A stretch of DNA of 64,000 bases from Sphingomonas alpina (GCF_014490665.1 NZ_CP061038.1:4672501-4736500); one strand, 5' to 3'; positions 30,967 to 40,281 are shown, counted from the stretch's first letter. Translations and numbers: made by a program. The notes: generated by a model from the letters alone, not told the origin.

Positions 30967-32214
30967 ATGTCCTTTTACACTTCGCTCAGTGGTTTGCAGG
31001 CGGCCCAGACCGAGATGTCGACCATCTCGCACAACCTCGCCAACGTGGCGACCAATGGCTTCAAGAAGAGCCGGACCGACTTTGCCGACGTGATCGCCTC
31101 CAGCCTGAGCGCGGATCCGACCAAGCTTGTCGGGTCGGGCACCGTCGTGAAGGGCAATCGCCAGCAATTCACCGAAGGCAATCTGAAGACCACCGGCTCC
31201 TCGCTCGATCTCGCGATCAGCGGCGACGGCTTTTTCGCGGTCAAGACCAACGGGATCAGTTCGGCAGTCGCCTATACGCGCAACGGCAGTTTCCAGGTCG
31301 ATCCGGCAACGCATAATGTCGTCGATGCCCAGGGTAGCGCGTTGCAGGTCTATCCGGTCGACGCCGATGGCAAGGTCACGGCGACCGGCAGTGACGGCAT
31401 GGTCAATCTGCGTCTGCCCGAAACCAGCGGCACACCGGCTGCAACCTCGAAGGTCACGCTCGACGTCAATCTCTATTCCAACGCGCAGGTCCCGACCGGC
31501 ACGTTCGATCCGCTCAACGCATCGACCTATAACAACTCGACCTCGACGACGATCTACGATTCGGCCGGCAAGGCGATGACGATGACCAACTATTATGTCC
31601 GCGATTCCGCGACGAGCTGGTCGGTCCACTCCTATGTCGGCAATCAGCCGCTGACCGTCGGTGGATCGTCCGCGCCGGTTCATGTCACCTTCGACGCGAA
31701 CGGCACGATGACCGCGCCGACTGCGCCGATCGCCTATGATCCGTTTACCCCGTCATCGGGCGGCGCGGCACAGCCGCTCTCGCTCGATCTTGCCGGTTCG
31801 TCGCAAAAGCCCAGCGCCTTTGCGGTGATGGGCCGCAGCCAGAACGGCGCGACCGTCGGCGAATTGTCCGGCGTCTCGGTCAATGAATCCGGCGTGGTCA
31901 CCGCCAGCTTCTCGAATGGCGACACGGTGGCGCTCGGCAAGGTCGCCCTGGCCAATTTCACCAATCCGGCCGGCCTGCGCCAGAACGGCAACAGCTATTG
32001 GTCGGCGAGCGGCATTTCCGGCGAGGCAAAGCTGGGCAGCGCCAACGACAATGGCTTCGGTTCGCTGATGTCTGGCACGATCGAGGGCTCCAACGTGGAT
32101 GTGACCGAGGAACTGGTCGGCCTGATCGCGGCACAGCGCAATTTCCAGGCGAATGCCAAGGCGCTCGATACCGCCAATCAGATCTCGCAGACGATCTTCA
32201 ACATTCGCAGCTGA
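30967..32214 (+). CDS. flgE: Flagellar hook protein FlgE
   Basis: 415 residues. N-terminal rod/hook signature SFYTSLSGLQAAQTEMSTISHNLANVATNGFKKSRTDF (core ISHNLANVATNGFK), then DLAISGDGFFAVK, and the C-terminal SNVDVTEELVGLIAAQRNFQANAKALDTANQI (core EELVGLIAAQRNFQANAK). FlgE builds the universal joint. Ribosome site AGGAG precedes the ATG. Average length for the family. Confidence 0.98.
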   Translation: MSFYTSLSGLQAAQTEMSTISHNLANVATNGFKKSRTDFADVIASSLSADPTKLVGSGTVVKGNRQQFTEGNLKTTGSSLDLAISGDGFFAVKTNGISSAVAYTRNGSFQVDPATHNVVDAQGSALQVYPVDADGKVTATGSDGMVNLRLPETSGTPAATSKVTLDVNLYSNAQVPTGTFDPLNASTYNNSTSTTIYDSAGKAMTMTNYYVRDSATSWSVHSYVGNQPLTVGGSSAPVHVTFDANGTMTAPTAPIAYDPFTPSSGGAAQPLSLDLAGSSQKPSAFAVMGRSQNGATVGELSGVSVNESGVVTASFSNGDTVALGKVALANFTNPAGLRQNGNSYWSASGISGEAKLGSANDNGFGSLMSGTIEGSNVDVTEELVGLIAAQRNFQANAKALDTANQISQTIFNIRS

Positions 32215-32240
32215 ACTCAGGCACGGACAGGACATCCTGA

Positions 32241-32984
32241 ATGGACAAGCTGGTCTACACCGCGGCATCGAGCCTCAAGGCGCATATGGCGTCGCAGGCG
32301 GCGATCGCGAACAATATCGCGAATGCCTCGACGATCGGGTTCCGCTCCGATCGCGTGGTGTTCGACCGGCTGTCGGTCAACGGCCCCGGCTTCGAAACGC
32401 GCACCGCCGCGTCGGAGCAGGTGGTCGATGCCGACCGGCGCGCCGGCACGGTGATGCAGACCGGCCGACCGCTCGATATCGCCGTCTCCGGCGATTCCTG
32501 GCTGACCGTCCAGGCGCCAGATGGCACCGAAGCCTATACGCGGCGCGGCGATCTGCAGATCGCACCGACCGGCGTGCTCGAAACCGGTGACGGCTTTCCG
32601 GTGATGGGGGCGAATGGCCCGATCACCATGCCGCCCGCCCAATCGATGACGATCGCCTCGGACGGTACGATCTCGATCGTGCCGATCGGCGGCGACGCCA
32701 ACAACCCGCAGGTGATCGACAAGCTCAAGCTGGTCAGCACCAAAGGGTCGGTGACCGTCAAGGGTCTCGACAACCTTCTCCATGTGAAGGGCGGCGGCGT
32801 GCTGCCCGAGGATATGGAAGGGAAAGTGGCGTCCGGTGCCCTTGAGGGATCGAACGTCAACATGACTCAGGCGCTGGTCGACATGATCGAGAACCAGCGC
32901 GCCTATGAGGTCCAGGCCAACCTGATGAAGGAAGCCAAGGACATGGATTCGAGCGCCGCATCGCTGATGCGGATGCCGGCATAA
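32241..32984 (+). CDS. flgF: Flagellar proximal rod protein FlgF
   Basis: 247 residues beginning MDKLVYTAASSLKAHMASQAAIANNIANASTIGFR (core IANNIANASTxGFR), with DIAVSGDSWLTVQAPDG in the middle and C-terminal ALVDMIENQRAYEVQANLMKEA (core MIENQRAYEVQ). FlgF sits between FlgC and FlgG in the rod. 12 bp before flgG. Typical in size and motifs. Confidence 0.97.
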   Translation: MDKLVYTAASSLKAHMASQAAIANNIANASTIGFRSDRVVFDRLSVNGPGFETRTAASEQVVDADRRAGTVMQTGRPLDIAVSGDSWLTVQAPDGTEAYTRRGDLQIAPTGVLETGDGFPVMGANGPITMPPAQSMTIASDGTISIVPIGGDANNPQVIDKLKLVSTKGSVTVKGLDNLLHVKGGGVLPEDMEGKVASGALEGSNVNMTQALVDMIENQRAYEVQANLMKEAKDMDSSAASLMRMPA

Positions 32985-32996
32985 GGAAGCACAGAC

Positions 32997-33785
32997 ATGA
33001 CCAGCGCAGCCATGCACATCGCCCGCACCGGGCTCGACGCCCAGGACATGCGGATGCGCGTGATCTCGAACAACCTCGCGAACGTGAACACCACGGGGTA
33101 CAAGCGTGACCGCGCGGCGTTCGAAACGCTTGCCTATCAGACCGTCACCACTCCCGGTACGGCGAGCACGTCCGAAACCAAATATGCCGTCGGCCTCAAT
33201 CTCGGCACCGGCGTGCGCATCCAGGGCACGGCGCGGATCGACACCCAGGGCGCGATGCAGACCACCGGCAATGCGCTCGACATGGCGCTCGACGGCGATG
33301 GCTATTTTCAGGTCCAGTTGCCCGGCGGCACGCTCGGCTATACCCGCGCGGGCAATTTCTCGCGCTCGCCCGAGGGGCTGATGGTCACCTCCGAGGGCTA
33401 TCAGGTGATGCCCGGCATCACCATTCCCGAAGGCGCGACCTCGATCACCGTCGGCACCGATGGCACCGTTTCGGCGACCGTTCCCGGCCAGACCGAAGCG
33501 AGCCAGATCGGTCAGATCCAGATTGCGACCTTCCCCAATGGCGCCGGCCTGCTCGCACAGGGCGACAATTACCTCACCGAAACCGCGGCGAGTGGCGCGG
33601 TCAATCTCGGCGTTGCCGGGCTCGATGGTCGCGGCAATATCCGCCAGGGCATGCTTGAAGCATCGAACGTCAATGTCGTCGAGGAACTGGTCGACATGAT
33701 CGAGACGCAGCGCGCGTACGAGGTCAATTCGAAAATGATCTCCGCGACCGACGACATGTTGAAATATGTTAACCAAAATCTGTGA
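32997..33785 (+). CDS. flgG: Flagellar distal rod protein FlgG
   Basis: 262 residues, the standard length. N-terminus AMHIARTGLDAQDMRMRVISNNLANVNTTGYKRDRAAFE (core VISNNLANVNTTGYKRDRA), middle QTTGNALDMALDGDGYFQV, C-terminus NVVEELVDMIETQRAYEVNSKMISATDDML (core MIETQRAYEVNSK). FlgG forms the drive shaft through the P and L rings. The stop overlaps the next start by one base (TGATG). Confidence 0.98.
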   Translation: MTSAAMHIARTGLDAQDMRMRVISNNLANVNTTGYKRDRAAFETLAYQTVTTPGTASTSETKYAVGLNLGTGVRIQGTARIDTQGAMQTTGNALDMALDGDGYFQVQLPGGTLGYTRAGNFSRSPEGLMVTSEGYQVMPGITIPEGATSITVGTDGTVSATVPGQTEASQIGQIQIATFPNGAGLLAQGDNYLTETAASGAVNLGVAGLDGRGNIRQGMLEASNVNVVEELVDMIETQRAYEVNSKMISATDDMLKYVNQNL

Positions 33786-34483
33786 TGGTTAACGCCATGA
33801 AGATGTCCGCTCTCATTTCCGTCACCGCACTTGCCGCCGCCAGCCTCTCGCCGGCGCCCGCCGACGCGCGCCTGTTCGGCAAGAAGCAACCGCCGGTCGA
33901 TTTCTCCGCGACGATGCCGGCGCCACCTCCCATGGCGCCGGCGCCCGCGAACGGATCGATCTACCAGGCGTCGGACGGCTATGCCGCGCTGTATGAGGGC
34001 TGGCGCGCGCGTCGTGTCGGCGACCCGCTGAGCATTGTCCTGGTCGAGCGTACCATCGCCTCGAAATCGGCGAGCTCGAAGCTCGATTCGGGCGGCGGTG
34101 CCAGTCTGACGCCACCGACCACCGGCGCACTCAGCCTGTTCAGCCAGACCGATGCGTCGATCAGCGGCAAGCGCAACTTCACCGGCACCGGCAGTACCGA
34201 CCAGTCCAACACCTTGTCGGGCGAAGTCAGCGTTACCGTGGCGCAGGTCTTCCCCAACGGCACGCTGTTGGTGAAGGGGCAGAAGCGCGTCACGCTCAAC
34301 CGTGGCGACGAATTCGTCCAGATCCGCGGCATCGTGCGCATGGCCGATATCGACGCCTATAACCGTGTCCCGTCGACCCGCGTCGCCGATGCCCAGATCG
34401 CCTACACCGGCAAGGGCGATGTCGCCCGCGCCAGCCGCCAAGGCTGGTTCAGCCGCTTCTTCTCCGTGATCAGCCCGTTCTGA
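33785..34483 (+). CDS. flgH: L-ring protein FlgH without a lipobox cysteine
   Basis: 232 residues. The core is Flg[30 protein letters not shown] (core [13 protein letters not shown]), [44 protein letters not shown] (core VFPNGNL-like, GQKxVxLNxGxExxxxxGxVR), ending [15 protein letters not shown]. FlgH makes the outer-membrane L ring and is normally a lipoprotein. Here the signal peptide region ends [13 protein letters not shown] and contains no Cys, so an ordinary signal-peptidase-I site is likely. GTG 33782 or ATG 33797 are alternative starts. Confidence 0.93.
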   Translation: MVNAMKMSALISVTALAAASLSPAPADARLFGKKQPPVDFSATMPAPPPMAPAPANGSIYQASDGYAALYEGWRARRVGDPLSIVLVERTIASKSASSKLDSGGGASLTPPTTGALSLFSQTDASISGKRNFTGTGSTDQSNTLSGEVSVTVAQVFPNGTLLVKGQKRVTLNRGDEFVQIRGIVRMADIDAYNRVPSTRVADAQIAYTGKGDVARASRQGWFSRFFSVISPF

Positions 34484-35596
34484 TGATGAAAGCCGCACCC
34501 ATGTTCCGCATCCTTATCGCTGCGCTCGCCGCCCTGCTGGTTGCGACGCCTGCAAACGCCGACCGGATCAAGGATCTCGGCGGCTTTCAGGGCATCCGGT
34601 CGAACCAGCTGACGGGGTACGGCATCGTGGTGGGCCTGCCCGGCACCGGCGACGACAATCTCGAGTACACCGTGCAGTCGTTGAAGGCGGTCGCCTCGCG
34701 CTTCGGCCTGCAACTGCCGCCCAATGCCAATCCGGGCATGAAGAACGCCGCGGTGGTCCTGATTACCGCCGATCTCCCCGCCTTCGCCAAGCCCGGCCAG
34801 CGGCTCGACATCACCGTCGCGTCGATCGGCAAGGCCAAGAGCTTGCGCGGCGGCAGCCTGATCCTGACGCCGATGCTCGGCGCGGACGGCCAGATCTATG
34901 CCATGGCGCAGGGCAATCTCGCGGTCGGCGGCCTTGGCGCCGAGGGCAAGGATGGCTCGACCATCGTCGTCAACATTCCCTCGGCCGGCCGCATCCCCGA
35001 GGGGGGCGACGGTCGAACGCGCGGTGCAGACCGGGTTCGAGAACACCCCCTATCTGACTTTCAACCTGCAGCGTGCCGATTTCACCACCGCACAGAATGT
35101 CGCGTCGGCGATCAACAGCAAGCTCGGCATGGGCTCGGCTCAGGCGGTCGATGCCGTGTCGGTCTCGGTCCGCGCGCCGATCGGCGGCGATATCCGCGCC
35201 ACATTGATGAGCACGATCGAGAATCTCGACGTCGTCTCGGCCGAACCATCGGCCAAGGTGATCGTCAACGCGCGCACCGGCACCGTGGTGATCAACTCCG
35301 CAGTTCGCGTCGGCCGCGCCGCCGTCACGCACGGCAAGCTCACCGTGCGCATCGACGAACAGGAGCGCGTCGTTCAGCCGGAGCCGTTCAGCCAGGGCCA
35401 GACCGCCAAGGAACAGAAGAGCGGCGTTGCGGTCGAGGAGGAGCGTCGCCCGATGTTCCTGATCGAGCCCGGTCCGAAGCTTGCCGATGTGGTCAAGGCG
35501 GTCAATGCGATCGGGGCATCGCCGGCCGATCTGGTCGCGATCCTCGAGGCGCTGAAGGAAGCGGGCGCGCTCAAAGCCGAACTGATCGTCCTGTGA
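34483..35596 (+). pseudogene. flgI: P-ring protein FlgI, frameshifted at a G6 run
   Basis: The first frame gives a signal peptide ([20 protein letters not shown]) and [32 protein letters not shown] (core RSNQLxGYGLVVGLxGTGD), to about residue 175. At six G (35001-35006) the FlgI reading moves one base on: [39 protein letters not shown] and [14 protein letters not shown], ending at 35596. With five G the protein would be continuous, about 370 residues, normal for FlgI. The original frame happens to stay open into flgJ, which would give a nonsense fusion. Error, mutation or slippage cannot be told apart here. Confidence 0.92.
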
Positions 35597-35961
35597 GCAC
35601 GCCGATCAACCTTGGCGGCGTTGCAACGCCTGCAGTCCCGACCAATGGCATCAGCCTGGACACGAGCCGGCTGTCATCGCGCGCCAATCTGGAAAAGGCC
35701 GGCAAGCAGTTCGAATCGGTGTTCACCGGTATGATGCTGAAATCGATGCGTCAGGCACATCTCGCGAGCGAGCTATTCGAGAGCAAGGGCCTCGACACGT
35801 TTCGCGAGATGCAGGACCAGAAGATCGCTCAGTCGATGGCCGATCATGCGCCGCTCGGTATCGGCAAGGCGATGGTCGATTTCCTCGCCAAGTCGCAAGC
35901 TGACGCTGAAAAGACCGCTGCCGCGCAGAACGCCGCAATCAACGGGACGAAGGTGCCATGA
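35593..35961 (+). CDS. flgJ: Rod-capping protein FlgJ, N-terminal domain only
   Basis: 122 residues from GTG 35593, which overlaps the flgI stop by 4 bases (GTGA). It has the rod-binding core [21 protein letters not shown] (core FESVFxxMMLKSMR) and [17 protein letters not shown] (core MxDQxIAQxM). It lacks the C-terminal muramidase domain of enterobacterial FlgJ; the SLT gene at 25800 probably supplies that activity, as SltF does in other alphaproteobacteria. Confidence 0.93.
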   Translation: MSTPINLGGVATPAVPTNGISLDTSRLSSRANLEKAGKQFESVFTGMMLKSMRQAHLASELFESKGLDTFREMQDQKIAQSMADHAPLGIGKAMVDFLAKSQADAEKTAAAQNAAINGTKVP

Positions 35962-37304
35962 GCGACATGCTCGGCATCGGCGCCAGCGGGGTGCGCGCCT
36001 ATCAAAGCGCGCTGACCACCGTGTCCGAAAACATCGCCAATGCCGCGACGCCCGGTTACACGCGGCGTAGCACGTCGCTCAACGAAATCACCATTGCCGG
36101 CGGCAGCATCACCACGCGCGGCATCAATGACGGCGCCGGCGTGCTGGTGTCGGGCATCAACCGTGCCGCCGACATGTTCCGCGCCGCCGATGTGCGATCG
36201 TCCAGCGCCGATCTCTCGCGTACCGAAACCGGCATCGCCTGGCTCGACCGGATCGAAAGCGCGCTGACCGGCAACCAGCTGGGCGACCGGCTGACCAGCT
36301 TCTTCAATTCGGCCAAGGCAGTTGCCGGTGATCCGTCGGCGACCACGCCGCGCACCGCGATGCTCGAATCCGCGACCTCGGCCGCAACGGCCTTTGCCGC
36401 GACCGGCAAGGCGCTCGATTCGATCAGCGCAGACCTCGATGCGACCGCCGAAGGCGCGGCGCAGAATCTCGATCAGCTCGGTGCGGCGCTCGCCAAGGTC
36501 AATGACGGGATCGGCCGCGCCACGCCCGGTACCGCAGGAGCAGCGCAGCTCGCCGATCAACGTGATCAGCTGCTCGAACAGATGAGTGCGCTCAGCGATG
36601 TCTCCGTCGCGCTCGACCCGGCGGGCCGCGCGACCGTGCGACTTGGTGGTTCGGCCGGGCCGGTGTTCGTCGCCGGCAACCAGGCCGGCCATGTCAGCTA
36701 TGCCCGCAACGACGACGGCACGGTGGCCTTTGCGCTGCACCGTGACGGCACCACCGTCCCGCTTTCGCCGCAGGGTGGCGTGATGGCCGGCGTCGCCGAT
36801 GGCGCGCAGCGCATCGCCGACGCGCGCAACCAGGTCAATGCCATCGCCAGCCAGTTCGTCGCCGGCGTCAACACTGTGCAGTCGCAGGGCCGCGATCTCG
36901 ACGGCACTGCCGGCACAGCGATGTTCGCGGTCGGCACGACGCCGACGGATATTACCGTTACCCTGACCGATCCGCGCGGCATCGCTGCGGCGGCACCTGG
37001 TGGCGGTCCGCGCAACAACGCCAACCTCACCAATCTCGATGCATTGCGCACCTCGGGCGGGTTCGAGGCGAAAACATCGGCGCTGGTCGCAGGCAATGCC
37101 GCCACGCTCGCCGGCCGCCGCACCGTGGCGGAGGCGCAATCCTCGATCCGCGACGGCGCGCTTGCGGCGCGCGATGCGGTGTCGGGCGTCAGTATCGACA
37201 GCGAGGCGGTCGATCTGATGCGCTTCCAGCAGGCCTATCAGGCGTCGGCTCGAGTCATCCAGGTTGCGCGCGAGACGCTGCAATCGATCCTCAGTATTCA
37301 GTGA
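35958..37304 (+). CDS. flgK: Hook-filament junction protein FlgK (HAP1)
   Basis: 448 residues, at the short end for FlgK. N-terminus [37 protein letters not shown] (core [16 protein letters not shown]); C-terminal helix [35 protein letters not shown] (core [19 protein letters not shown]). The region [25 protein letters not shown] also fits. FlgN is its chaperone. Overlaps flgJ by 4 bases. Confidence 0.96.
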   Translation: MSDMLGIGASGVRAYQSALTTVSENIANAATPGYTRRSTSLNEITIAGGSITTRGINDGAGVLVSGINRAADMFRAADVRSSSADLSRTETGIAWLDRIESALTGNQLGDRLTSFFNSAKAVAGDPSATTPRTAMLESATSAATAFAATGKALDSISADLDATAEGAAQNLDQLGAALAKVNDGIGRATPGTAGAAQLADQRDQLLEQMSALSDVSVALDPAGRATVRLGGSAGPVFVAGNQAGHVSYARNDDGTVAFALHRDGTTVPLSPQGGVMAGVADGAQRIADARNQVNAIASQFVAGVNTVQSQGRDLDGTAGTAMFAVGTTPTDITVTLTDPRGIAAAAPGGGPRNNANLTNLDALRTSGGFEAKTSALVAGNAATLAGRRTVAEAQSSIRDGALAARDAVSGVSIDSEAVDLMRFQQAYQASARVIQVARETLQSILSIQ

Positions 37305-37312
37305 GTTCAGCC

Positions 37313-38224
37313 ATGCAGATCAGCACCAGCCAGCTCTATGATCGCTCGACCAGCTTGATGGCGAAGCTGTCGCAAAAGGCCGACAGGCTGCAGACGCAGA
37401 TTTCGACCGAAACCAAGATTCTCGCTCCTTCCGACGACGCACTTGGCTATCGCCGGCTTGAGACGCTCAAGGTCGGCAAGGCCGACGATGCCGCCTATTC
37501 CTCCAATATCGGCCTGGCGCAGAGCTTGCTCGAGCAATCCGACACCACGCTCGGGGCGGTCGAGACCCAGCTGCAGCGAGCGCAGGAGCTGGCGATCCAG
37601 GCCGGGAGCGGCACATTGTCCGACGAGAACCGCAAGGTCTTGGCGGGGCAGGTGCGGGCGCTGATCAGCGACATGGTCGGCCTCGCCAATACCAAGGATG
37701 TGCGCGGCCAGCCTTTGTTCGGCGCCGCGACCGGCGATAGCGCGGTGTCGGTCGCGAGCGACGGCACGGTCAGTTTCGTCGGCACCGGCGAACCATCGGC
37801 AATCCCGATCGGCGACGGCAACAATGTCCAGGCGACCGACAGTGCGGCGCGCGTCTTCGGCGGCATTCCGACCAGCGGTGGCGGCACGACCGACATCTTC
37901 GCGATGCTCGGCAGTTTCGCCGATTCGCTGGAAGGCGGCAGCAATCCGGCCGCAACGGCGGCGGCCACCGACGGGCTGAAAGCAGCCCTGTCGCAGGTCA
38001 CCCAGGCACGCGGATCGGTCGGTGCGCGCGGTGCGCGAATGGATCTCGAAGCGTCGCGGCTGAAAGATGTCGGCGCGACTCGCGAGATCGCCCGTTCGGC
38101 GATCGAGGATACCGACATCACCGCGGCGATCACCGAGCTGCAGAAGACGATGACCGTCCTGTCCGCGACCCAGGCGAGCTTTTCGAAACTCAGTTCGCTG
38201 TCGCTGTTCAATTATTTGAGCTGA
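37313..38224 (+). CDS. flgL: Hook-filament junction protein FlgL (HAP3)
   Basis: 303 residues from ATG 37313 (MQISTSQLYDRSTSLMAKL), which gives the typical FlgL opening M-x-I-S-T; GTG 37301 overlapping the flgK stop is the alternative and adds 4 residues. Middle SSNIGLAQSLLEQSDTTLGAVETQLQRAQELAIQAGSGTLSDENR (core LxxAQELAIQAGSGTLS) and C-terminal DITAAITELQKTMTVLSATQASFSKL (core DIxAAITxLQ) resemble flagellin ends. It closes the flgB-L operon. Confidence 0.94.
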   Translation: MQISTSQLYDRSTSLMAKLSQKADRLQTQISTETKILAPSDDALGYRRLETLKVGKADDAAYSSNIGLAQSLLEQSDTTLGAVETQLQRAQELAIQAGSGTLSDENRKVLAGQVRALISDMVGLANTKDVRGQPLFGAATGDSAVSVASDGTVSFVGTGEPSAIPIGDGNNVQATDSAARVFGGIPTSGGGTTDIFAMLGSFADSLEGGSNPAATAAATDGLKAALSQVTQARGSVGARGARMDLEASRLKDVGATREIARSAIEDTDITAAITELQKTMTVLSATQASFSKLSSLSLFNYLS

Positions 38225-38363
38225 GTTTGAAGAGCGGGCCGGAGCCGTCTCAAAAAACAAATGCTCTGGTTAACCGATTGGCTACGAAGTCAGGTTAACC
38301 ATCATCGCACGGGCCCATCTTCGCGGGCCATCCTGAGCCGATCCTGGGGGAAGTTTCACACAC

Positions 38364-39227
38364 ATGTTTCCGGTAATCGGCCTCGTCGTCCTTCTGGTGA
38401 TGATCTTCGGCGGCTTCGCGATCACCGGCGGGGCGCTCGGCCCGGTCATGGAAGCGATCCCGCACGAAATGCTCATCATCGGCGGCGCCGCGGTCGGCGC
38501 GCTGATCATCGGCAATTCGGGCAAGGAATTGAAGGCGCTGGGCAGCAGCTTCAGCAAGATCTTCAAGGGTCCGAAATACAAGAAACAGGATTATCTCGAC
38601 ACCATCTTCCTGGTGTCGAAGCTGATGAAGATGCTCCGCACGGAAGGGCCGATCGCGCTCGAACCGCATGTCGAGGATCCGAAATCATCGGCGATCTTCG
38701 CCGAATATCCCCGCCTGCTCGCTGATCATACCCTGGTCAACCTGATCGCCGACACGCTGCGCCTGGTCGTGGTGTCGTCGGGCACGCTCGATGTGCATGC
38801 GGTCGAGGAGGTCATGGACAACATGATCAAGACGCATCACCACGAGGTGCAGGGGCCGCAGGGCACGCTGGCCAGCCTGGCCGACGCCTTGCCTGCACTG
38901 GGCATCGTCGCGGCGGTGCTGGGCGTGGTGAAGACGATGGGCTCGATCGACAAGCCGCCGGCGATTCTCGGTGCGATGATCGGCTCGGCGCTGGTCGGCA
39001 CCTTCATGGGCGTGCTGCTCGCCTACGGCATCGTCTCGCCGCTCGCCAACCGGCTGCAGCAGGTGATCGACGCCGATGGCGCGATCTATCATGTGGTGAA
39101 GCAGATCATCATCGCGTCGCTTCACGGCCACCCGCAGCCGCTGGTGATCGAAGCGGCACGCTCGGGCATCGCGCACAGCAATCAGCCCGGCTTTGCCGAA
39201 GTGTTCGACGGCCTGAGGGGTAGGTAA
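38364..39227 (+). CDS. motA: Flagellar motor stator protein MotA
   Basis: 287 residues, the E. coli-type MotA. Motifs: GALGPVMEAIPHEMLIIGGAAVGALIIGN (core EMLIIGGAAxGA), LADALPALGIVAAVLGVVKTMGSI (core PALGIVAAVLGVVKTMG) and LVGTFMGVLLAYGIVSPLANRL (core GTFMGVLLAYG). The conserved Pro and Glu torque residues occur in these regions. Upstream (38225-38363) are two perfect GGTTAACC palindromes 25 bp apart and a weak sigma-28-like CCGATTG box. motB follows after 1 bp. Confidence 0.97.
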   Translation: MFPVIGLVVLLVMIFGGFAITGGALGPVMEAIPHEMLIIGGAAVGALIIGNSGKELKALGSSFSKIFKGPKYKKQDYLDTIFLVSKLMKMLRTEGPIALEPHVEDPKSSAIFAEYPRLLADHTLVNLIADTLRLVVVSSGTLDVHAVEEVMDNMIKTHHHEVQGPQGTLASLADALPALGIVAAVLGVVKTMGSIDKPPAILGAMIGSALVGTFMGVLLAYGIVSPLANRLQQVIDADGAIYHVVKQIIIASLHGHPQPLVIEAARSGIAHSNQPGFAEVFDGLRGR

Positions 39228-39228
39228 G

Positions 39229-40134
39229 ATGGCCGCGCGTGCGCCGCATGGGTCCAATCAACCGCCCAAGATCATCTACAAGAAGATTTATATCGAGGGT
39301 CATGGCGGTCATCATGGCGGCGCCTGGAAGGTCGCCTATGCCGATTTCGTGACCGCGATGATGGCGTTCTTCTTGCTCATGTGGCTGCTCGGCGCGACCA
39401 ATGAGAAGCAGCGCAAGGCGTTGGCCGATTATTTCTCGCCGACCCTGATCCAGATGAAGCAGAACAGCGCCGGTTCGAACGGCATGTTCGGCGGCTCATC
39501 GATCACCGACAAGGACAATTACCCGCACAAGGCGCAGCAGACGGGCACGCGGTCGATGACCGTACCGGTCGAAGCCACCGGTGGGCTGCAGGTCGGCACC
39601 GGCGAGAAGGGGTCGATGAAGAACAAGATGGCCCTCGGCATGGAGGACCAGAAGAATTTCGAGAAGATGCGCCGGCGCGTGACGATGGCAATGGCGTCCA
39701 ATCCGAAGCTCGCCAGGCTCGGCAAGCATGTCCGTTTCATGCGCACTCAGGACGGGATGCGCATCGACCTGCTCGACGACGCCGATTATTCGATGTTCTC
39801 GCTCGGCACCACGGCGCTCGAGCCCGAAGCATCGAAGCTGATCGGCCTGATCGCGGAATCGATCGGGACGATGGAAAACCCGATCATGATCCGCGGCCAT
39901 ACCGATGGCCTTGGCTATGGCGACCCGCTGGAGATGAACAACTGGATGCTGTCGTCGAGCCGCGCAGAAGCGACGCGCCGCCGGCTCGCCTCAGGGGGCA
40001 TCCCCGAACAGCGCTTCAACCGTATCGAGGGCGTCGCCGACCGCGAGCCGATGATCGCCGCCAACAAGATGGACCCGCGCAACCGCCGCGTCGCGATTAC
40101 GCTGCTCTATCGGGCCGGCAGCTTCGGGGAATAA
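39229..40134 (+). CDS. motB: Flagellar motor stator protein MotB
   Basis: 301 residues. The N-terminal helix WKVAYADFVTAMMAFFLLMWLLG holds the proton-carrying Asp (YADFVTAMMAFF). A linker follows, then an OmpA-like peptidoglycan-binding domain: MIRGHTDGLGYGDPLEMNNWMLSSSRAEATRRRL (cores RGHTDG and NWxLSxxRAxATRR). It anchors the stator to the cell wall. Pairs with motA and is the second MotB-type gene in the window. Confidence 0.97.
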   Translation: MAARAPHGSNQPPKIIYKKIYIEGHGGHHGGAWKVAYADFVTAMMAFFLLMWLLGATNEKQRKALADYFSPTLIQMKQNSAGSNGMFGGSSITDKDNYPHKAQQTGTRSMTVPVEATGGLQVGTGEKGSMKNKMALGMEDQKNFEKMRRRVTMAMASNPKLARLGKHVRFMRTQDGMRIDLLDDADYSMFSLGTTALEPEASKLIGLIAESIGTMENPIMIRGHTDGLGYGDPLEMNNWMLSSSRAEATRRRLASGGIPEQRFNRIEGVADREPMIAANKMDPRNRRVAITLLYRAGSFGE

Positions 40135-40140
40135 ACCGGT

Positions 40141-40157
40141 TGCCGGAATATCCGGCA
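40141..40157 (+). terminator. Small hairpin after motB
   Basis: TGCCGGA-ATA-TCCGGCA, 7-bp arms, 6 bp after the motB stop. No T run follows, so it is a weak terminator or an mRNA 3' hairpin at best. Confidence 0.4.
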
Positions 40158-40200
40158 CGATCGCGATACGGCGGCTTGATGGATGCGGCGGCGATTCGGC

Positions 40201-40281
40201 TCAGTGCCCGAAGATCAGGTACAGGATGATGATCACCGGGATCGGCACGCCGAGCAGCCAGAGCAGACAACCTTTTTTCAC
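40201..40281 (-). CDS. 26-residue single-helix membrane protein
   Basis: GTG start, then KKGCLLWLLGVPIPVIIIL, YLIFGH and a stop. An AGGAAGG ribosome site lies about 8 bases upstream. Two Lys at the N-terminus and a single hydrophobic helix with a conserved-looking GVPIP kink suggest an inner-membrane miniprotein of a type I have seen repeatedly in proteobacterial genomes as a hypothetical. No function is known. It is convergent with motB and lies 59 bp downstream of the DUF695 gene on the same strand. Confidence 0.7.
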   Translation of the reverse strand: MKKGCLLWLLGVPIPVIIILYLIFGH

